Source: Archegozetes longisetosus | Taxonomy: Eukaryota > Arthropoda > Arachnida > Sarcoptiformes > Trhypochthoniidae | Direction: 5' to 3' | NCBI GenBank assembly: GCA_018873245.2 | Contig: JAEMBT020000001.1 | Location: 12,822,220-12,886,219, forward strand | Length of the DNA: 64,000 nucleotides | Shown here: piece by piece, positions 59,226 to 64,000 of the stretch | Numbering within the stretch: the stretch's first letter is position 1 | Layout: every line of letters starts with the position of its first letter | The notes under the pieces: model-generated | What the model saw: only the letters and a program-made list of their open reading frames with translations | The model's database searches: none | Told to the model about the DNA's origin: nothing | Made by a program: the position numbers and the translations under genes

Positions 59226-59752
59226 AGAATGAGTAGATGGAACTCTATGCAGACACATACTTTTGATAATTGATCCTAATAGTACACAGTGTGGGAGTCG
59301 AATGATATATTACATGCCATGTTTTATCCACAAATTACGTGAAAATTTTGATTTTTAAATAATTATTACATACCTCAGGCACCCTCCCGACCACCCCAGA
59401 CACCCAGTCTCCATTCATCCTTCCTCTCAAAGTACCTATTGGCGACTCGTTTAACCTAACCATCACTTCACTCGGAACGCTTCGCGACCTGACGCAATTT
59501 TCGGCTAGGTTAGTCACGCACGTGGATACTTAATTATTTTATAGACAATTATCTTATATCGTGTTTCGAAGGGGATACCTAGCGATAGAGCTATTTTGAG
59601 TTTTTAGAATATTTCAATTTTACGTAATTTATGGATAGAATATGGGTATGTAATATATCATTGGGCTCACTACATCGAGTACTATTAGGATAGATCATCA
59701 AAAGTATGTGCCTGCATAGAGTCCCATCTACCAAAGAATGTAAAGGAATAGA
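59226..59752. mobile_element. Fold-back element with exon-like core
   Basis: The inverted arms (59226-59348 and 59628-59752) share ACTCTATGCAG, ACATACTTTTGAT, CCTAATAGTAC and AATGATATATTACAT with their complements. The core is richer in GC and contains an open, exon-like block (59374-59517). Outer limits are uncertain by some bases. Confidence 0.65.
59374..59517 (-). other. Exon-like open block in a fold-back core
   Basis: On the minus strand 48 open codons end at a consensus splice donor (GAG followed by GTATGT). The reading includes SRSVPSEVMVRLNESPIGTL and RMNGDWVSGVV. GC content near 50 percent contrasts with the arms. It may be a captured host exon; no family was recognised and no ATG is present. 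Confidence 0.35.
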
Positions 59753-60725
59753 GTTTAAGATTAATTTCTATTTATTAAAAGATAGTTCAGTTAACATTCT
59801 TTATGTCGATTGCAGTTTGGTCTGGTAATAGATTTTCACAATTTTTTGGATTTATCTTACATTTAGAGTTAACTTGTGAAAAGATTTCAAGTATTGACTT
59901 ATTAAGGATTAAAATAGCGAGGGGTTAAAACTTTTAAAGTCGCCAGAAGTCTGACTCTTTCTGGTCAGTAACCAGTTTTATTGTATTTTTTACTCTTTAC
60001 ATACAAAATTTGATCGAATGTATCTTCAGTTTTTATTCTAGAAAGTGAATAGTAAACTTCAAATAAAGATATACTTTTAAAGCTAAAACTCAATAACTTT
60101 ATAAGAATTATCAAATAACCAGCTGAAAGTGAGATGATTAGTTCCTAGAATATCAGTTTTAATGTTGCATCCTAGATATGAAATCTAATTCTAACTTTTA
60201 TCACTAATTCATTGACATCTTTATCAGTATATCCTAGAGAATGTCACTAAATTAATTAAAATCTCATTTAGTCTACTCTCTAATAGACAAGTTCACGAAT
60301 GTGTTGACAGGTTTCGTTGAATAACTTCAGTAAATACCGTATATATTTACTTAATGATGTATGGTATACTATCTTTAATGTAATAGTAAATAATGATTAG
60401 CTCGTTATCATATTTAGTGTTTATGCTGTGGAACTTGCAATCGCTATCCTTTCGTCAATGCATAAGTTCAATATATATTATGTCAAATGTGTATTGTCTG
60501 TTGAAAGTTTTGGAAGATCTGAAAACTTTTGATTGACTTGATTTTTTGATCATTTACTCTTTGAAGATTTCAATTTTCAAACTAACAATTTTCAGTTTTA
60601 TGACTTGATCTATATCTATGTCAAAGACAATTTGAATGATTTATTAATATTTAATTGTATTTTGTGCTAATGTTTGATCAGTTTATATTAATTTCATCGC
60701 TTTATTAGTTTTACATCATTCTCAG
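59753..60725. other. Upstream flank or intron of the kinase relic
   Basis: No exon recognised; if the receptor gene once had its Sema-domain exons, none are visible here. Confidence 0.4.
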
Positions 60726-62890
60726 GCTACCGATGAATTAACACAATGCCCCAAACTGAAACATTGCAAAACATGTTTGGAAAAGAAAAGCATGGATTGG
60801 AATGCATTTGGTGTGGAAGCTGCGTAAGAAAATACCCTAAACTTGGTTTGTAAAGTTCTTCTGACAATTTATGGATTTACTTTATGATTTGAGTTATTTA
60901 AAACTTCTAACTTAAACTCATTCACGTGTTAGTGTTGATTCTCATAAGATTTATCTCTTTAACTCGATTTTTGATGATAAAGATATTTACAGAAAAGCGA
61001 TTCCTCACTACAGTAATTAATGAATCTAATATTCAACGAGTTTTTCTTTTCAATTGAACTACAATCTCTCTCTTTAATCAAAACAATATTTTAGATTGTT
61101 TTAGATAAGATGCTCACTATATAGAGGTGTTACAAGGAATTTCATCCATTAATTATTGAATAGGATGTAGAAGAATAGAATACGAAGCACTCTATGTAAA
61201 CCACTGTCCTCCAGAAATATATGGATTTGTGCCTAAAACAGGGTCAATACACGATCGTTGTAATAAGTGGACACAATTTACACACTCCTTCTAACATAAA
61301 TTCTCTGACTAGAAATCGAGTACTAAATGTAACGATTGCTGATACGAACTGCACTATTATAAACAATGAGTTGAATAAAGTGATCTGTAAAACAGAATCG
61401 GTTGCAAATGAGACAACTGGTAATTGTTTTAAGCAATTCATTTTCCAAATAGATCTTTAGAAAAAAATTATCTTTTATATTTTTAATTTCAGGTTTATTA
61501 AAAATGAACTTCTTTAGAAAAGTATACAACATCGAAACGATCAATATAGGCGTTACAACTAAAGAACTGTTTAAATTCACTTTAGAAAATGACACGATTA
61601 CTGAGATTTCTAAACCTAAGCTTTCGTTTATTTCAAGGCATATTCACAAAATTATCCTTACTTCCTCTTTACTTATTACATTTTTAGTTCTAACTATCAC
61701 AATAGGATTTATGAGGAAAATAAATAAAAGAAACATTATTGAAGATTTTAGAAAAAAATTCACAACTATAAAAGGAAAAGACTGAAAGAAGAAATGATTA
61801 GAATTCTTATTGAGAAAAAACAGTTTAGCCACAGACAATGTTTGAGTTTACACGAATTACTGGGAGAGGCAAATTTTCGATGTGTTCGAAAAGGATTATT
61901 CAGAGACAAAAACGATGATAATCAGATTGAAGTTGCTGTCAAGACTGTAAAACATGGTAAACAACATACTTTTCAGTAGTATATGTATTTATCTTTTACT
62001 CATTTTTTACAACATGGCATACAATTAATATCTTATTTTTATTTCTAATATAAAATAAGGGAGTAATAGGAAAAACATTGAATCGTGTTTTAAAGAAGGG
62101 ATAGTTTTATGTGATTTTAAACACGAAAGAGTGTTGACACCAATAGGTGTTTGTGTTGAAGATAATGGATATCCTTTAATAATACTACCACTTATGATAA
62201 ATGGAGATATTTTGTCGTATTTACGCAATAAAAATAACTTGTTAACAGTGAAACGGTTACTTGGGTTCGCCCAACAAATAGCTGAAGGCACGCATAAAAA
62301 GGTTTACAAATAAATATTAAATGAAATTGAACATTTTTCTGTATTTCGTTTTAAGGAATGGTATACTTGTCGAGTAAATACTTTGTTCACAGAGATTTAG
62401 CTGCAAGGAAATGCTTAATCGATAATAATCTTTGTGTGAAAATAGGAGATTTTGGGTTATCTCGAGATATATATGCGAAGCATTGTTATAAAAGTAAAAA
62501 TAAGACTGAATTGCCTTTGAAATGGATGGCCATTGAGTGTATAGAAAAAGGAATTCATAACAGTCAAACTGATGTCTAGTCTTTCGGTGTTGTGGTTTGG
62601 GAGATCTTCAGTAGAGGTTCAGATCCATATCCATGTGTTGACAATTGGAATATTTTGCAACATATAAAGTCTGGTAATCGATTACCAAGGCCTATTTATT
62701 GTTCAGAAGATTTATATAAATGATTGACTCAGTGTCGGTCTGATTCACCCCAATATAGACCTACATTTCCATATATTTTATGTTTTATAAGTAAAATTAT
62801 TGATGACATGAATGAGGAATCGACAGATTTTAATGGTTATTATGCAGCTCCTCCTTATGTGACTGTAGCTCTTAATTAGAAAATCAGTTT
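60726..62890 (+). pseudogene. MET-family receptor tyrosine kinase, decayed
   Basis: Exons and domains in order: a PSI cysteine knot (60726-60823, CPKLKHCKTCLEK then ECIWCGSC, ending at GC|GTAAGA); a PSI end plus IPT/TIG domain (61164-61419, PPEIYGFVPKTG, TIVVISGHNL); a membrane helix (61493 to about 61785); the kinase N-lobe (to 61956, VAVKTVKHG); a hinge exon (to 62287, CDFKHERVLTPIGVCV); and the C-lobe (from 62356). PSI, IPT and this kinase together occur in MET/RON receptors. The Sema domain is missing. Decay is visible. The glycine loop is GEANFR. The catalytic loop is HRDLAARK, with Lys for the essential Asn. A TAG replaces Trp in DVWSF, and a TGA follows LYK. At least three exons need a frame change. 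One donor has become GC (62288). DFG is kept. A duplicate of the last exon lies at 45050-45690. Confidence 0.8.
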
Positions 62891-63051
62891 ATATAATGTA
62901 CAGATAAGGCACATTTGAGTTTTCGATAAAAATATAGAAATTATGATATTGTTGTTTCTAAATAAATTTATTGTATATTTAAAAAATGTCGATATTTTAA
63001 CACAATAAGTGATGCATTTAGTTCGAAATAAACATTTAAATACACTAAATA

Positions 63052-63543
63052 CAGTCCAGTTCTATTGGTTAAAGCCACCCTAATTTTGTTCAATAAAACC
63101 TGAACGGCTCAAGTAATAAACTTGAAATTTATATATTTATTAAACAGATATAAAGAAACTTTTGGGTAAGTTTTGTATCAGATCCGTGGCATTGTTCGTT
63201 AAGCGTGTGCGACTTTTCTTTACCAATATTTTTAGAACACGAATAAAATCGAACGCGGATTGTGAGCAAAGCGCTAGCCATATATATCGTAAAATGACAT
63301 TACGATTGAATTAAGATATGCACGCGCTGTACTAGACTGTCATAATTATAGTGGCTTTAACCAAATGAAACGGTGTTTTTACTAATTCTCACGCTTAACG
63401 AACAATGCCACGGATCTGATACAAAACTTACCCAAAAGTTTCTTTATATCTGTTTAATAAGTACATCAAATTTCAAGTTCATAACTTGAGCCGTTCCGGT
63501 TTAATTAAAAAATTAGGTGGATTTAACCAATTGAATTGAACTG
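63052..63543. mobile_element. MITE with TA duplication and about 170-base arms
   Basis: The ends CAGTCCAGTTCTATTGGTTA and the inverted CAGTTCAATTCAATTGGTTA are flanked by TA (63050-63051, 63544-63545). The arms are well conserved, including TAAACAGATATAAAGAAACT and TCAGATCCGTGGCATTGTTC. It is non-coding. It sits immediately after the duplicated 3' flank of the kinase relic. Confidence 0.85.
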
Positions 63544-63545
63544 TA

Positions 63546-64000
63546 TAACAGACAAATAGTGTAATAAAATAATATTTATAAAATAATTATGGAATTTACG
63601 AAAAATATTTATTGGAAAAAGACAGCTTGTTGACGAAGTAGAACGTAATTTGATATTACTATTTTGTAGACAAAATTATAGCGAAGAATATATAGCCCGA
63701 ATGACCGTAATGAGTTAGAAAACAAATGTTGAGCACACAAAGTATTAATATACTTTATATATTACGTTTCGCAACTTTAAGTGGCTAATTATGAATTTTT
63801 TTATTTCTATTGTTTCACTTTTGTAATTTCAATAAAATGAAATGCTTCTGTATTCAATTTCATTAATAGTTCAAAAGCAGGGGTTCAGTGCCTTGTCTGT
63901 ACTTATCTCTATATGATCGTAAATTAATATAAATATTCAATTAAGATACCTATTTCCGAATAAAAATATTGTGTACATGAATTTGGATTGCATCACAAAA
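63546..64000. other. Intergenic, nothing recognised
   Basis: AT-rich sequence to the window edge, with no supported feature. Confidence 0.4.

Overview
The window is AT-rich nuclear DNA of an arthropod-like animal, most likely a mite or other arachnid. The genes are spliced, mostly with short GT-AG introns (about 65 to 240 bases). Protein families seen are a chymotrypsin-fold protease, a DXD glycosyltransferase, EB-type cysteine modules, DEG/ENaC channels, a TIL protease inhibitor and a MET-like receptor kinase. A short (TTAGG)3 tract matches the arthropod telomere unit. The species call is inference.

Host genes are few and far apart. They are: a gustatory-receptor-like membrane protein with a frame break (1805-2750, minus); a two-exon type II glycosyltransferase (14108-15417, plus); a two-exon secreted or anchored cysteine-rich protein (24176-24954, minus); a two-exon serine protease (36741-37662, minus); a single-exon EB-module receptor-like protein with a PPxY tail (41904-43766, plus); and an unusual open frame holding two DEG/ENaC channel units in series (46682-49276, plus). 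Near 53-55 kb, on the minus strand, a three-exon TIL inhibitor gene follows a truncated DEG/ENaC paralogue so closely that the ATG of one overlaps the TGA of the other. Both carry an in-frame TGA where tryptophan (or another aromatic) is expected. At 60.7-63 kb lies a decayed MET-family receptor tyrosine kinase (PSI, IPT, membrane segment, kinase). A second copy of its last kinase exon and 3' flank sits about 17 kb away at 45.05-45.69 kb.

Most of the rest is DNA-transposon debris, dominated by fold-back elements with long inverted arms. Elements with recognisable protein remnants are two mariner-type fold-backs (554-1272, 25733-26393), a mariner inserted in a LINE (11660-12202), a Harbinger element carrying only the Myb/SANT gene (9187-10327), a pogo/Tigger element (31707-34155) and a hAT element with an 8-base target duplication (55851-57013). 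Non-coding MITEs are spread throughout. A solo LTR lies at 30005-30579, and another LTR at 51567-52069 sits inside a fold-back.

The strongest unexplained structure is at 46158-46625, just upstream of the two-unit channel frame. Two long, adjacent, unrelated palindromes are centred on the same 35-base loop. A related oddity is a MITE family (39523-40200 and 44382-44905) whose two copies differ in their outermost bases, although within each copy those bases mirror each other exactly.
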